DNA of 64,000 bases. Origin: Ferrimonas senticii DSM 18821. Lineage in GTDB: Bacteria > Pseudomonadota > Gammaproteobacteria > Enterobacterales > Shewanellaceae. The stretch covers positions 198,915 through 262,914 of the forward strand of contig NZ_KE383899.1 in the NCBI RefSeq assembly GCF_000422665.1, read 5' to 3'. Below are positions 33,491 to 43,570 of the stretch, piece after piece (the stretch's first letter is position 1; the number at the start of each line of letters is the position of its first letter). Both the position numbers and the translations under genes were made by a program. The notes beneath the pieces were generated by a model. It saw only the letters and a list, made by a program, of their open reading frames with translations. It ran no database searches and was not told the origin of the DNA.

Positions 33491-36400
33491 TTAGCTGGCT
33501 TGCACGGCAATAGGCTGCGATTGCAACGCAAGCAGCTCTTGGATCTGACTGGTCTTTGGTTTCACCAGCTTAAAGCGCGGCAACCAGTGGGTCAGATCTT
33601 CCAAGATATCGGCGGCGCGCTCTGAACCGGTAGCCTCATAGTGGGCTTGGATCAGGGTCTTCAGATGATGCTGAACCATCGGCTCTGACACCGACATCAA
33701 CTCCACCAGTTCGCCGTTAACGCGGCGGCTAAAGTCGTTGTGCTGATCGAACACAAAGGCGAAACCGCCAGTCATACCGGCACCGAAGTTAACCCCGGTT
33801 TTGCCCAAAATCACCACCACGCCGCCGGTCATGTATTCACAGCCGTTGTCGCCGCAACCTTCGATAACCGCGATGGCACCAGAGTTGCGCACGCCGAAAC
33901 GCTCACCGGCTTGGCCAGAGGCAAACAGTTTGCCGCCGGTGGCACCGTACAAACAGGTGTTGCCGATGATCACCGATTCGTGACTGTCATAGGCGACCCC
34001 CGCTGGGGTTTTCACCACCAGTTCGCCGCCGGTCATGCCTTTGCCGACGTAATCGTTGGCATCGCCAGACAGGGTCAATTTCAAACCACCGACGTTAAAC
34101 ACCCCGAAGCTTTGGCCAGCGGTGCCGCTGAACTCAAATTCGATTGGTGCTTCCGCCATCCCTTGGTTGCCCCACTGCTGGGCGATCTGCCCCGACAAGG
34201 TGGCGCCAATGGAACGGTCGGTGTTTTTCAGCGTCATCTGGAACTTGCCGCCGGATTTGGCCGCCACCGCAGCACTGGCAAGCGTAAGCATCTGCTTGTT
34301 ACCAAGGCCTTGATCGTGCGGCGCATTGCGCTCGGTGTTGTAAACGCAGGTACGCTCAGAGGCGATAGCGCGATGCAATACCGGCGCTAAGTCCAAACGG
34401 CCCTGACGGTCGGTTTGCCCCGGCAACTGCTTAAGCCAATCACTGCGACCAATCAGTTGGTTAAAGTCGCTCACCCCCAACGAGGCCATCAACTGGCGTA
34501 CGTCCTCGGCGATGAACTTAAAGAACTGCTCTACTTTCTCTGGGGTGCCATGGTAGTGGTTATCCCGCAGACGTTTGTCTTGGGTGGCCACGCCAGTCGC
34601 GCAGTTGTTGAGATGACAAATACGCAGGTACTTACAGCCCAAAGCGATCATCGGAGCGGTACCAAAGCCGAAGCTCTCCGCCCCCAGCAGCGCCCCTTTG
34701 ATCACATCGAGGCCGCTTTTCATGCCGCCATCCACCTGCAGCAGCACCTTGTGGCGCAGGTTGTTGGCCACCAGCGCTTGATGTACTTCAGCAAGGCCAA
34801 GCTCCCACGGCGAGCCAGCGTAGTGAATCGAGGTAATTGGGCTAGCGCCAGTGCCGCCATCGTAGCCAGAGACGGTGATCATATCGGCGTTGGCTTTAAC
34901 CACACCGCAAGCGATGGTGCCAATGCCCGGCTCCGATACCAGCTTGACCGATACCCGCGCCTTCGGATTCACCTGCTTTAGGTCAAAGATCAGCTGCGCC
35001 AGATCCTCAATCGAGTAGATGTCGTGGTGCGGCGGTGGCGAGATCAGAGTCACGCCCGGGCGGCTAAAGCGCAGTGCAGCGATCTCGGCAGAGACTTTAT
35101 CCCCCGGCAACTGACCACCCTCGCCCGGCTTCGCCCCTTGGGCGACTTTAATCTGGATCACATCGGCGCTCATCAGATACGCCGCGGTTACGCCAAAGCG
35201 ACCAGAGGCCACCTGTTTGATGCGCGAGTTACCCGGACCATTTAAGCGGCGTGGATCTTCGCCACCCTCGCCAGAGTTGGAATGACCACCCAAGCGGTTC
35301 ATGGCGATCGCCAACGCCTCGTGGGCTTCCGGGGCCAAGGCGCCGACACTCATCGCCGCGGTATCAAAGCGCCAGTACAGATCTTTGGCCGCCTGCACTT
35401 CCACGTTGTTGTTGGCGCTATCGGCTGGGTTCAGTGCCAGCAAGTCACGCAAGGTCGCGACCGGACGCTGGTCCACCAACTGGCTGTAACGCTGCCACGC
35501 ATCAGCATCACCAAAGTTGACCGCCTGTTGCAGCTCTTTAACCACATCCGGGTTAAAGCAGTGGTATTCGCCGCCGTGGACGAACTTCAGCAAACCGCCG
35601 TGGGCCAATGGTTGGTGCGCGCGGAACGCCTTTTGGTGCAGCTGCGCTTGGTCGGCTTCGATGTCATCAAAGTTGGCGCCTTTGATACGGCAGGTCACGC
35701 CGTTAAAGCACAGCTCCACCAGTTCATCGGCCAAGCCAATCGCTTCAAACAGACGCGAACAGCGATAGCTGGAGATGGTCGAAATGCCCATCTTCGACAG
35801 AATCTTCTGTAGCCCCTTGTCGATGCCAGCGCGGTAGGTCAGTTGCAGTTCGCGGCAGCGATGCGCTTCGCCACGTTTCGGTGCCAAGGCGGTGATCGAC
35901 TCGTACGCCAAGTACGGGTAGATGGCGGTCGCGCCAAAGCCCAGCAGTACCGCAAAGTGGTGCGGATCCCGTGCCGAGCCAGTCTCAACCACGATGTTGG
36001 TGTCACAGCGCAGCTGCTGCTGAACCAGATTGTGCTGCACTGCGCCTACTGCCATCGCCGCTGGGATCAGCAGCTTGTCGGCACTGATATTACGATCCGA
36101 CAGCACCACCATGGTGGCACCGTTTTGCGCCGCTACCTGCGCCTGTCGGCAAACTCGCTCAATCGCCGCTTGCAACCCTTCGCTTGGCTCATAGCTAAGT
36201 TCAATCAGCTCGTAGCTAAAGTGCTCATCCCCCAGCGCCAACAACTGTTGGAAATCGGAGTACAGCAGCACTGGCGAATCAAACAGCACTCGGTTAGCCA
36301 GGCCACTGGTTTCGTTAAATGGGTTTTGCTCTTTACCGATGCAGGTGGTCAAGCTCATCACGTGCTTTTCCCGCAGCGGATCGATTGGCGGGTTGGTCAC

Positions 36401-37939
36401 CTGAGCAAATTGCTGGCGGAAGTAATCGTAGATCGACCGTACTTGAGTCGACAGCACCGCCATCGGCGTGTCGTCGCCCATTGAGCCGACCGCTTCGGCG
36501 CCACCGGCCGCCAGCGGCCACAGGATCTCCCGCAGCTCTTCGCGGCTCATGTTAAACAGCTTCTGATATTGGGTCAGGGTCGCTGGCGCCATCTCTGGGC
36601 TACCGGCGGCTTCCACTGGCAGCTCTTCGCCGGCCACCATCCGCTGAGTATTCACCTTCATCCACTCGGCATACGGGTGGCGGTTTTTCAGATCTTCGTC
36701 GATTTCAAAGCTGGTCAGCAGCTTGCCGGTGTAGGTATCCAGCACCAGCAGTTCACCCGGGCCAACTCGGCCTTTTTGAACCACTTCATCCGGCTGGTAA
36801 TCCCAGATGCCGATCTCCGAAGAGAGGGTCAAAATCCGATCTTTGGTGATGGTGTAACGGGCCGGACGCAAACCGTTGCGATCGACCGCACAGGCGGCGT
36901 GGCGGCCGTTGGTCAGCACCACCCCAGCTGGGCCGTCCCACGGCTCCATGTGCATCGAGTTAAAGTCGTAAAACGCTTTGAGATCGTCGTCCATCTCTGG
37001 GTTGGACTGCCACGCTGGCGGGATAAGCAAACGCATCGCGCGTTTGATGTCCATGCCACCGGCCAACAGCAGTTCCAGCATGTTATCGAGGCTGGAGGAA
37101 TCGGAACCCGATTGGTTCACAAACGGCGCCGCTTGCTGCAGATCGGGGATCAGTGGGGTACGGAACTTGTACTGACGGGCAATGGCCCATTGGCGGTTAC
37201 CGGCGATGGTGTTGATCTCACCGTTGTGAGCCAGATAGCGGAACGGCTGCGCCAGTTGCCAGCGCGGCTGGGTGTTAGTGGAGAAACGTTGGTGGAACAG
37301 ACAGATGGCACTTTTCATCCGCAGATCGGCCAAGTCTGGGTAGAACTCTGGCAAGTCCCGCGGCAGGGTCAAGCCTTTGTAGACCACGCAGGTGCCAGAC
37401 AGGCTAGAGACGTAGAAATCGCGGTCTTGTTCGAGCTGTTGCTCCATCCGGCGACGTGCCATGTACAGGCGGCGCTCTAAGTCTTTGCTACGCCAACCCA
37501 CCGGCGCGTTAACAAATACCTGCCACATCGCTGGCGCGTCTTTGGCAGCGATCTCGCCCAGCACCTCAGGACGGGTCGGCACTTCACGCCAGCCCACCAC
37601 GGTTAAGGTTTCTTGTTGGAGTTCGTTCTCAACAATGGCTTTCGCACGGGCTTGTAGCGTCTGGTCGTGGCTGAGCATCAAGTTGCCGATGGCGTACTTG
37701 CTGGACAGATGCCAGCCGTTCTCCTCGGCAATGTGGCTGAAAAATTCGTGCGGTTTGGCCATCAACAGGCCACAACCGTCGCCGGTTTTGCCGTCAGCAC
37801 CAATGGCGCCACGGTGCTGAAGACGATCCAGTGCCGAGATGGCAGTACGAACCACTCGATGACTGCTGTCGCCCTCCATATGAGCGATCAAACCGAAGCC
37901 ACAATTTTCGCGCTCGAACTGTGGAAGTAAAAGGCTCAT
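33491..37939 (-). CDS. gltB: Glutamate synthase large (alpha) subunit
   Basis: A 1482-residue GOGAT large subunit. A short propeptide precedes the N-terminal nucleophile Cys13 (RENCGFGLIAHMEGD) of the type II glutaminase domain. The central domain, the FMN-binding TIM barrel (GEGGQLPGDKVS, GYDGGTGASPITS), the 3Fe-4S cysteines in CKYLRICHLNNCATGVATQ and the C-terminal glycine-rich beta-helix follow in order. It makes two glutamates from glutamine and 2-oxoglutarate. A strong GGAGG lies 8 bp before the ATG. Divergent from yhcC. Confidence 0.97.
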   Translation of the reverse strand: MSLLLPQFERENCGFGLIAHMEGDSSHRVVRTAISALDRLQHRGAIGADGKTGDGCGLLMAKPHEFFSHIAEENGWHLSSKYAIGNLMLSHDQTLQARAKAIVENELQQETLTVVGWREVPTRPEVLGEIAAKDAPAMWQVFVNAPVGWRSKDLERRLYMARRRMEQQLEQDRDFYVSSLSGTCVVYKGLTLPRDLPEFYPDLADLRMKSAICLFHQRFSTNTQPRWQLAQPFRYLAHNGEINTIAGNRQWAIARQYKFRTPLIPDLQQAAPFVNQSGSDSSSLDNMLELLLAGGMDIKRAMRLLIPPAWQSNPEMDDDLKAFYDFNSMHMEPWDGPAGVVLTNGRHAACAVDRNGLRPARYTITKDRILTLSSEIGIWDYQPDEVVQKGRVGPGELLVLDTYTGKLLTSFEIDEDLKNRHPYAEWMKVNTQRMVAGEELPVEAAGSPEMAPATLTQYQKLFNMSREELREILWPLAAGGAEAVGSMGDDTPMAVLSTQVRSIYDYFRQQFAQVTNPPIDPLREKHVMSLTTCIGKEQNPFNETSGLANRVLFDSPVLLYSDFQQLLALGDEHFSYELIELSYEPSEGLQAAIERVCRQAQVAAQNGATMVVLSDRNISADKLLIPAAMAVGAVQHNLVQQQLRCDTNIVVETGSARDPHHFAVLLGFGATAIYPYLAYESITALAPKRGEAHRCRELQLTYRAGIDKGLQKILSKMGISTISSYRCSRLFEAIGLADELVELCFNGVTCRIKGANFDDIEADQAQLHQKAFRAHQPLAHGGLLKFVHGGEYHCFNPDVVKELQQAVNFGDADAWQRYSQLVDQRPVATLRDLLALNPADSANNNVEVQAAKDLYWRFDTAAMSVGALAPEAHEALAIAMNRLGGHSNSGEGGEDPRRLNGPGNSRIKQVASGRFGVTAAYLMSADVIQIKVAQGAKPGEGGQLPGDKVSAEIAALRFSRPGVTLISPPPHHDIYSIEDLAQLIFDLKQVNPKARVSVKLVSEPGIGTIACGVVKANADMITVSGYDGGTGASPITSIHYAGSPWELGLAEVHQALVANNLRHKVLLQVDGGMKSGLDVIKGALLGAESFGFGTAPMIALGCKYLRICHLNNCATGVATQDKRLRDNHYHGTPEKVEQFFKFIAEDVRQLMASLGVSDFNQLIGRSDWLKQLPGQTDRQGRLDLAPVLHRAIASERTCVYNTERNAPHDQGLGNKQMLTLASAAVAAKSGGKFQMTLKNTDRSIGATLSGQIAQQWGNQGMAEAPIEFEFSGTAGQSFGVFNVGGLKLTLSGDANDYVGKGMTGGELVVKTPAGVAYDSHESVIIGNTCLYGATGGKLFASGQAGERFGVRNSGAIAVIEGCGDNGCEYMTGGVVVILGKTGVNFGAGMTGGFAFVFDQHNDFSRRVNGELVELMSVSEPMVQHHLKTLIQAHYEATGSERAADILEDLTHWLPRFKLVKPKTSQIQELLALQSQPIAVQAS

Positions 37940-38364
37940 GACATTCCTCCGCCTGCTTATCTGGGTGCAGCGAACCCCTGCGTTCGGTAGTTTTGCTTAC
38001 ATAGTTATGCAATTGACTCATCAAGGAGTGGAACCAACCTACGTGGCCACAGACTAGACGGTCAACTGCAGCAGAGACTATTTCCTAGGCAGTTTGTTGT
38101 TATATAGAGCAATAACTTGACAGCGCCTGCGACAAACGGCAGGGCAGTAAAGCGGCTAATTTACTGCATAAATTGACGAGGCATTGTACGCCCGTTTGGC
38201 AAAACGGTCTGCCACTGTTCGTAGAAATGAACGCGGCGAACGGCTTTTCCTCTGCCGAGTTTATTGGCTAATAAGGGGCGGTTATCTTCACTGTGATCCA
38301 GATCCCTAAGTCGCAATCTCAGTTTTGCTAAAGTCGCGCACTTTTCATTCAGCGAGACTTAACC
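37940..38364. other. Divergent regulatory region gltB / yhcC
   Basis: 425 bp with no supported gene. It must hold the promoters of gltBD (leftward) and yhcC (rightward). AT-rich stretches lie around 38080-38180. I could not assign specific operators. Confidence 0.5.
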
Positions 38365-39300
38365 ATGGGGCTAGATCGCCACGTACACACCCTTGGCACC
38401 TACATGAAGCAGCGTTATGGCAGCAAAATTCACAAGCTGACCATCGACGCCGCCTTTACCTGCCCGAACCGTGACGGCAGCCTTGGGATTGGCGGTTGCA
38501 CCTTTTGTAACGTCTCGTCATTCAGCGCCGAGCATGGCAGCACCGCCTCGGTGGCGGAACAGCTGACCGCCGGTAAGCAGCGCCGTGGCGATAAAGCCAA
38601 GCGCTACATGGCCTACTTTCAAGCCTACACCTCGACCTACGATGAATATCAGGTGCTGAAAGACAAATATCAGCAGGCGCTGGATGTGTCCGACATCATC
38701 GGCCTGTGCGTCGGCACCCGTCCTGATTGCGTACCGGATGACGTATTGGCGCTGCTGCACAGCTACCAAAGCCAAGGGATGGAGGTGTGGCTGGAACTGG
38801 GTTTGCAAACCGCCCACGACGACACCTTAAAAAAGATCAACCGTGGCCACGGCTTTGAGGCCTACCACGACACCGTAACCCGCGCTCGCGCTTTGGGAAT
38901 TAAGGTCTGCACCCACTTGATTTTGGGGCTGCCGGGAGAAACCCCAGAGCACGCTCATCAAACCTTAGAAAAGGTGTTAGCCGCCGGGGTTGATGGCATC
39001 AAACTGCACCCACTGCATGTGGTTGAAAACAGCATCATGGCGAAACAGTGGCGCGCCGACCGCTTGCCGTTATGGGACTTGGATAAGTACGTCCGCACCG
39101 CTGGCGATCTGATCCGCCGCACCCCGCAAGAGGTGGTGTTCCACCGGGTTAGCGCCTACGCCCGTCCGCCGGAGCTGTTAGCCCCAGATTGGTGTGGCGA
39201 TAAGTGGCTGGCGATGAACGCCATCGTCGCTAACTTAGAGCAGTTCGGCGGCCAAGGCAGCGCCGCCGGCCGGCAACTGGATGTGGCGGTGGTCGACTAA
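38365..39300 (+). CDS. yhcC: TIGR01212 family radical SAM protein (YhcC)
   Basis: A 311-residue radical SAM protein with the atypical cluster motif CPNRDGSLGIGGCTFC (Cys spacing C-x12-C-x2-C, about residues 33-48), GTRPDCV, LELGLQTAHDDTLKKINRGH and LILGLPGET. The reaction is not established to my knowledge. The place next to gltBD is conserved in E. coli and marine relatives. Confidence 0.9.
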   Translation: MGLDRHVHTLGTYMKQRYGSKIHKLTIDAAFTCPNRDGSLGIGGCTFCNVSSFSAEHGSTASVAEQLTAGKQRRGDKAKRYMAYFQAYTSTYDEYQVLKDKYQQALDVSDIIGLCVGTRPDCVPDDVLALLHSYQSQGMEVWLELGLQTAHDDTLKKINRGHGFEAYHDTVTRARALGIKVCTHLILGLPGETPEHAHQTLEKVLAAGVDGIKLHPLHVVENSIMAKQWRADRLPLWDLDKYVRTAGDLIRRTPQEVVFHRVSAYARPPELLAPDWCGDKWLAMNAIVANLEQFGGQGSAAGRQLDVAVVD

Positions 39301-39317
39301 GCTCGGCATTTCTTAAC

Positions 39318-39358
39318 AACAAGGGGACTAGGGTATATCGCTCTAGCCCCCTTGTTTT
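39318..39358. terminator. Bidirectional terminator yhcC / DUF465 gene
   Basis: AACAAGGGGACTAG pairs with CTAGCCCCCTTGTTTT (one bulge), making a long stem with A- and T-rich flanks. It overlaps the last codons of the DUF465 gene. Confidence 0.8.
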
Positions 39359-39585
39359 AGTTGCTCATACAACTGATCTTTCAAAAACACCCGTTCAAAC
39401 CGCAGTTGAGTAAAAGCCGAATCCTCTATCGGCATATCATTTTGCTCTAGATTGCGTATCTCTTTATCCAATTCATGGTACTTGTCGCAGGCTTCGCGAA
39501 ACGGCAAGTCGCTCATACGTAACTCTTTTATGCGGTCGATGTACTGCGGAAATTCCTTAGTAAGGGCGTGATTGCGGATCGGCAT
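39343..39585 (-). CDS. YdcH-like protein (DUF465)
   Basis: An 80-residue highly charged helical protein of the DUF465/YdcH family, with FPQYIDRIKELRMSDLPFRE, then YHELDKEIRNLEQ and LRFERVFLKDQLYEQLKQ. It likely forms an alpha-helical hairpin. Its function is unknown. Confidence 0.85.
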   Translation of the reverse strand: MPIRNHALTKEFPQYIDRIKELRMSDLPFREACDKYHELDKEIRNLEQNDMPIEDSAFTQLRFERVFLKDQLYEQLKQGG

Positions 39586-40181
39586 TGCGGGTTCCTTGTG
39601 TTGCTACCTAATCGATAAGCGTAGTCGCTGCTGCCACCGACACTCTTGCTCTTACTGATTACTACACACTAATCACTGATAACTCTCTTATCTTTGCCTC
39701 CGGCGGCCAAAGGCGCGCCCTTTGAATTCCCCTGTGTTTGCGGTTTCACTCGGCGTCAACAAGTCGGCTTAGAGCCGCCATAGCAACCGTCATCAGAAGC
39801 ATTAAGGGAAGTGACTTTCTTGTAACGGTTGCGCCAACGAGCTTTGGCCGACTCGCGGCGCTGAGTGGTGTGCTGCGCATTGAGGCCGGAGGCCATGGAT
39901 GGCCGAAGTGCGCGGCTAAGTCAGGGACGATGCATCCGCGCAGTGCCGAAAGGAGCAGTACAAGGAGCGAAGGGTTTTCGCCGTGTTGGAGGCTTTCGGG
40001 TATGCAGAGGGCAACGCCCTCGCCCGCCGGAGGCTAACGGCTATGGAATGATGGGCGAATAGCACTGACTTTTTAACCCCCGCTATCGATATTCATTTAA
40101 CTGCCAAAAAAGAGCGATTAAACTAATCAAGAATCATTCGCAATGAATGACATTCGCACCTAAAGGGACGTTAAAACCAAC
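39586..40181. other. Gene-free stretch holding repeat copy 2
   Basis: 596 bp. After a short AT-rich promoter-side segment come degenerate CACTGATAACT runs (39650-39692), the large repeat (39693-40058) and an AT-rich 120-bp segment before the next small gene. No other gene is supported. Confidence 0.6.
39693..40058 (+). repeat. Large dispersed intergenic repeat, copy 2
   Basis: Same orientation as copy 1 (4930-5412). From TTTCACTCGGCGTCAACAAG (39743) to GAGGCTAACGGCTA (about 40042) the two copies align over about 300 bp, with small indels and substitutions. Copy 2 lacks the roughly 110-bp extra block of copy 1. Confidence 0.85.
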
Positions 40182-40460
40182 ATGACTAAACAAGAAGCAG
40201 AACAGTTGAGCCTGCTGCTGATGCAGGTATCCGGCAAACTCGATCAGAGTGTCTGCTTTGTGATGGATAAGGATTCGCCGGAGTCATTTACCGCCTATCG
40301 CAGCAGCGCAGGAAAGATAATGGGGGCGTTGTATCTGGAGATGCTGCAGCCGTTGTGGCAGCGCTATCCCGAATTGCTGCCGGTACAGATGGGCGGCAGC
40401 TATCAAGTGGATGACAACATTCACCTGCCTCACTTCTACCATCCCGCCCCAACTCCTTAG
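40182..40460 (+). CDS. Small conserved-looking protein, unknown
   Basis: A 92-residue protein with an N-terminal helix TKQEAEQLSLLLMQVSGKLD, a segment SVCFVMDKDSPESFTAYRSS, then AGKIMGALYLEMLQPLWQRYPEL and a His/Pro-rich tail. Composition and codon use look genuine. I recognise no family; it is cytosolic by appearance. Confidence 0.55.
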   Translation: MTKQEAEQLSLLLMQVSGKLDQSVCFVMDKDSPESFTAYRSSAGKIMGALYLEMLQPLWQRYPELLPVQMGGSYQVDDNIHLPHFYHPAPTP

Positions 40461-40709
40461 CAATACCTAAGTGCCAACCGCCAGATGTTGATGCCCCATG
40501 TTGGGCATCTGCTGGCGTTACCAATCGGGGCTGTGCCGCCGTTGTGCTCGAACGATTCACTGCAAACTAGTCACGATTAACGGATCACTCCCGCCAATCA
40601 CCACTAACTCGCTTGGATCTTTCCGAGGATTTGATCACTCGCCCTCGCCGCGTTTGTTGCTAGAATAGCCGCCATTGAATTCTCCCCCTTTGTTATTGGA
40701 AGCAACACC

Positions 40710-41408
40710 ATGAAAATCGGCATTATCGGCGCGATGGAGCAAGAGGTTTCGCTGCTGCGTAGCCAGATCGAAAACCTGCAGATCGACACCATTGCGGGCA
40801 TCGAGTTTTACCAAGGCCAACTGAATGGCGTTGACGTTGTGGTTACCCGTTCTGGTATCGGTAAAGTGACCGCAGCGATTGCGACCGCCATGCTGATCGA
40901 GCGCTACAACCCGACTTACGTAATCAACACCGGCTCTGCAGGTGGTTTTGCCAAAGAGCTGAAGATCGGCGATGTGGTGATCTCCTCTGACGTGCGTTAC
41001 CACGATGCTGACGTAACCGCCTTTGGTTACGAAATGGGTCAGCTGCCGGGCCAGCCAGCAGGCTTTACCCCAGAAGCCAAACTGGTTGAAATCGCCAAGA
41101 GCGCCATCGCAGATGTCGGCGAAGTCGCCGCGATTGAAGGCCTGATCTGTACCGGCGATTCCTTTATTGCCGATCCAGCGCGCACCAAGGTTATGCTGAG
41201 CCACTTCCCAACCATGGCAGCCTGTGAAATGGAAGCAGCGGCGATCGCCCAAACCTGTCACCAGTTCGGCAGCCCATTTGTGGTGATCCGTGCCATCAGC
41301 GACAACGCCAACGACGACGGCGCCGTGGATTTCGACAGCTTTATCATCAAAGCCGGTGAACACTCCGCCAAAGTGGTTATCGCCATGCTGGCGAAACTGG
41401 CCGCTTAA
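40710..41408 (+). CDS. mtnN: 5'-methylthioadenosine/S-adenosylhomocysteine nucleosidase
   Basis: A 232-residue nucleosidase. The family N-terminus is [13 protein letters not shown], with the catalytic Glu in [26 protein letters not shown] for ribose binding and the catalytic Asp near residue 198 in ISDNAN. It cleaves adenine from MTA and SAH, recycling methionine and sulfur. Strong codon bias suggests high expression. It heads a run of same-strand genes, as in E. coli where pfs sits beside btuF-yadS. Confidence 0.96.
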   Translation: MKIGIIGAMEQEVSLLRSQIENLQIDTIAGIEFYQGQLNGVDVVVTRSGIGKVTAAIATAMLIERYNPTYVINTGSAGGFAKELKIGDVVISSDVRYHDADVTAFGYEMGQLPGQPAGFTPEAKLVEIAKSAIADVGEVAAIEGLICTGDSFIADPARTKVMLSHFPTMAACEMEAAAIAQTCHQFGSPFVVIRAISDNANDDGAVDFDSFIIKAGEHSAKVVIAMLAKLAA

Positions 41409-41452
41409 GCGACTCGCCCAGTAACCACAGCGCTTCGGGGTATCGCACCGTA

Positions 41453-42397
41453 ATGTTCAGCGATCCGCTTGGCCCTTATGGGCCGCTGTTATGGCCGCCA
41501 CTGCTGCTTGCTTTCGCCGCAGTGGCGCGTTTGCTATTACCCCAGCGTCTCCATCTGCAATGGCTTGTGGGCACTTGGGCGCAGGCACTGCGCCACAAAA
41601 CCCTGCATTCAAATCGCCCCGCTGGCCAGCAACGGCTGGCGGGGCTGTTGGCACTGCTACTGGTGCTGCTGCCGCTGCTGGTAATGGCATCGCTGGCGCT
41701 GCTGCATCCCGCTTTGGAACTGCTGTTACTAACGCTGCTGTTGCCACTAGCACAATTACCGGGCAAAGCCTTAGCCGAAGCGCTACAGCGTGCTGATAAA
41801 ACAGCAGCGCTGAAGTTGCTTAGCCCGTTTGCGATGCGTGACTTAACCCCGTTGTCGCTGATGGGACTCACCAAAGCCGCCATTGAATTGCAACTAGAGC
41901 GACGCAGCAGCCAATTCTTTGCAGTGAGCTTCTGGTATCTGCTTGGCGGCATGCCACTGGCGATGCTGGCGTGGAGTGCGGCAGAATTAGCCCGCCACTG
42001 GCACATTGAAAAACCCCCGATGGCTGCATTTGGCGCACCAACTTGGCAACTGTCCTCGTTACTGCAGTGGCCGGTACAACTGCTGCTGGGGTTCACATTA
42101 AGCTTGTATGGGTCGCCAGCACAGGCGTGGCAGTGGCGTCATCAACTAAGCCAACACTGGCAATGGCGCTACCAGCAGTGGTCGCAACTGTGCTTAGCCA
42201 GCTCGCTTGGTATACAACTATCAGGACCGTGGTTGTTGGAGGGCCATAAAGCCCTGCGACCACGCTTGGGGCCGGAGATCGCCCCACAACCGGCGCAATT
42301 AGTACGCGCCGTTAATATGCTCAATTTGGCTCAAGGCCTGTGGCTGCTGATCCCAATGCTATTGGCCGTCACCATCAGTTGGCTTAGCCACCAATAA
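41453..42397 (+). CDS. CobD/CbiB-like membrane protein
   Basis: A 314-residue, very Leu/Ala-rich integral membrane protein with weak but recognisable CobD/CbiB character ([28 protein letters not shown], then [14 protein letters not shown]). CbiB attaches aminopropanol to adenosylcobyric acid. Several usual motifs are eroded, so it may have diverged in function. It sits between mtnN and the TRIC gene. Confidence 0.65.
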   Translation: MFSDPLGPYGPLLWPPLLLAFAAVARLLLPQRLHLQWLVGTWAQALRHKTLHSNRPAGQQRLAGLLALLLVLLPLLVMASLALLHPALELLLLTLLLPLAQLPGKALAEALQRADKTAALKLLSPFAMRDLTPLSLMGLTKAAIELQLERRSSQFFAVSFWYLLGGMPLAMLAWSAAELARHWHIEKPPMAAFGAPTWQLSSLLQWPVQLLLGFTLSLYGSPAQAWQWRHQLSQHWQWRYQQWSQLCLASSLGIQLSGPWLLEGHKALRPRLGPEIAPQPAQLVRAVNMLNLAQGLWLLIPMLLAVTISWLSHQ

Positions 42398-42410
42398 CAA
42401 ACCCTACACA

Positions 42411-43034
42411 ATGACAGAATTTATCTATTTGGCCGATCTGTTCGGCACTGTGGTATTTGCCATTTCCGGCGCCTTGGCTGCGGGACGACTGCGGATGGAT
42501 CCCTTTGGCGTACTGGTACTGGCCGGGGTTACCGCCGTTGGCGGCGGCACCGTGCGTGATGCCATCTTAGGCGCCACCCCAGTGTTTTGGATCACCGACA
42601 CCACCTACGTGTGGCTGATCGCCGCCACTGCCACTTTGGTGATGTTAATGGTACGCTGCCCGCGACGACTCAGTGGTCGCTGGTTCCAAGTCGCTGACGC
42701 CTTTGGTTTGGCGGTATTTACGGTGATCGGCGCACAAAAAGCGTTGGCCTTTGGTGCCGAGCCCATCATCGCGGTAATGATGGGCACCATGACTGGCGTG
42801 ATGGGCGGCTTGATCCGCGATGTGCTGTGCCGCGAAGTGCCGCTGGTGCTACGGACCGAGATCTACGCCACCGCATGTATTGTCGGCGGCATCATCTACA
42901 CCAGCGCGCTCAGTCTTGGTCTGGCGGCAATTCCGGCCGCCTTGCTGGCGATGGCGGGTACCTTATTGTTGCGCTTGATCGCCATTTTCTATCATCTGTC
43001 GCTACCGGCGTTTGCCCTTGACGACAACAAATAA
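42411..43034 (+). CDS. TRIC family cation channel protein (YadS-like)
   Basis: A 207-residue protein with two homologous halves of three TM helices plus a seventh helix (UPF0126). Glycine-rich motifs are [23 protein letters not shown] and GGLIRDVLC. Bacterial TRIC homologues conduct monovalent cations. Neighbours match the yadS context of E. coli. Confidence 0.88.
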   Translation: MTEFIYLADLFGTVVFAISGALAAGRLRMDPFGVLVLAGVTAVGGGTVRDAILGATPVFWITDTTYVWLIAATATLVMLMVRCPRRLSGRWFQVADAFGLAVFTVIGAQKALAFGAEPIIAVMMGTMTGVMGGLIRDVLCREVPLVLRTEIYATACIVGGIIYTSALSLGLAAIPAALLAMAGTLLLRLIAIFYHLSLPAFALDDNK

Positions 43035-43045
43035 ACTTAAGTGAT

Positions 43046-43570
43046 ATGGCACGACTGATTGGATTGTTATTGTGGATATTGACGCTGCCGCTACCTGCGG
43101 CAGAGCAAACCGTGCCACAAGACCAACAGCCACCGCAGTTAGAGTTAGCCCAGCGCTATATCAACGCCATCACCAGTTTGGACTTTCGCCAAGTGCAACG
43201 AATGCTGCACCGAGAAACGGAATATGAGGATGTGATGGCGGGCACCGATCTCACCGGTGGCCGTGACATCCTTAAATTTCTGCGCCGCGTCCACCTGTAC
43301 ACCAAAGACTATCAGTTCGTTATCGATCATCAGTTCTATCATGACGACAAAGTGGTGATGATCGGCAACTACTACTATCGCGCCAAAGGCAATCTGTTTG
43401 GCCTGCCGAACGAACTGATCACCGTAACCTTGCCGGGGATCACCGTGCTCGATGTGGATGTCAAAAAGCAGCGCATCGACCGCCACGAAGATACTCTCGA
43501 TTACGATACGCTCAAGGCGCAGCTAAAACTCTATCGCTACGAACCGCTGAGCTACAACGGCAACCAGTAA
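43046..43570 (+). CDS. Secreted NTF2/SnoaL-like protein
   Basis: A 174-residue protein with a signal peptide (residues 1-19, LPLPAAEQ) and a cystatin/NTF2-like fold: ELAQRYINAITSLDFRQVQRM, EDVMAGTDLTGGRDILKFLRR, then a run of hydrophobic strands. It has no obvious catalytic residues. Its TAA stop overlaps the ATG of the LysR gene, so the two are translationally coupled. The role is unknown. Confidence 0.7.
   Translation: MARLIGLLLWILTLPLPAAEQTVPQDQQPPQLELAQRYINAITSLDFRQVQRMLHRETEYEDVMAGTDLTGGRDILKFLRRVHLYTKDYQFVIDHQFYHDDKVVMIGNYYYRAKGNLFGLPNELITVTLPGITVLDVDVKKQRIDRHEDTLDYDTLKAQLKLYRYEPLSYNGNQ

Noticed and set aside
36569-37480. Long plus-strand open frames opposite gltB (also 33740-34390 and 35282-35812)
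   Set aside because: They lie fully inside gltB on the other strand; the gltB frame is conserved over its whole length, so these are shadows of GC-rich coding sequence.
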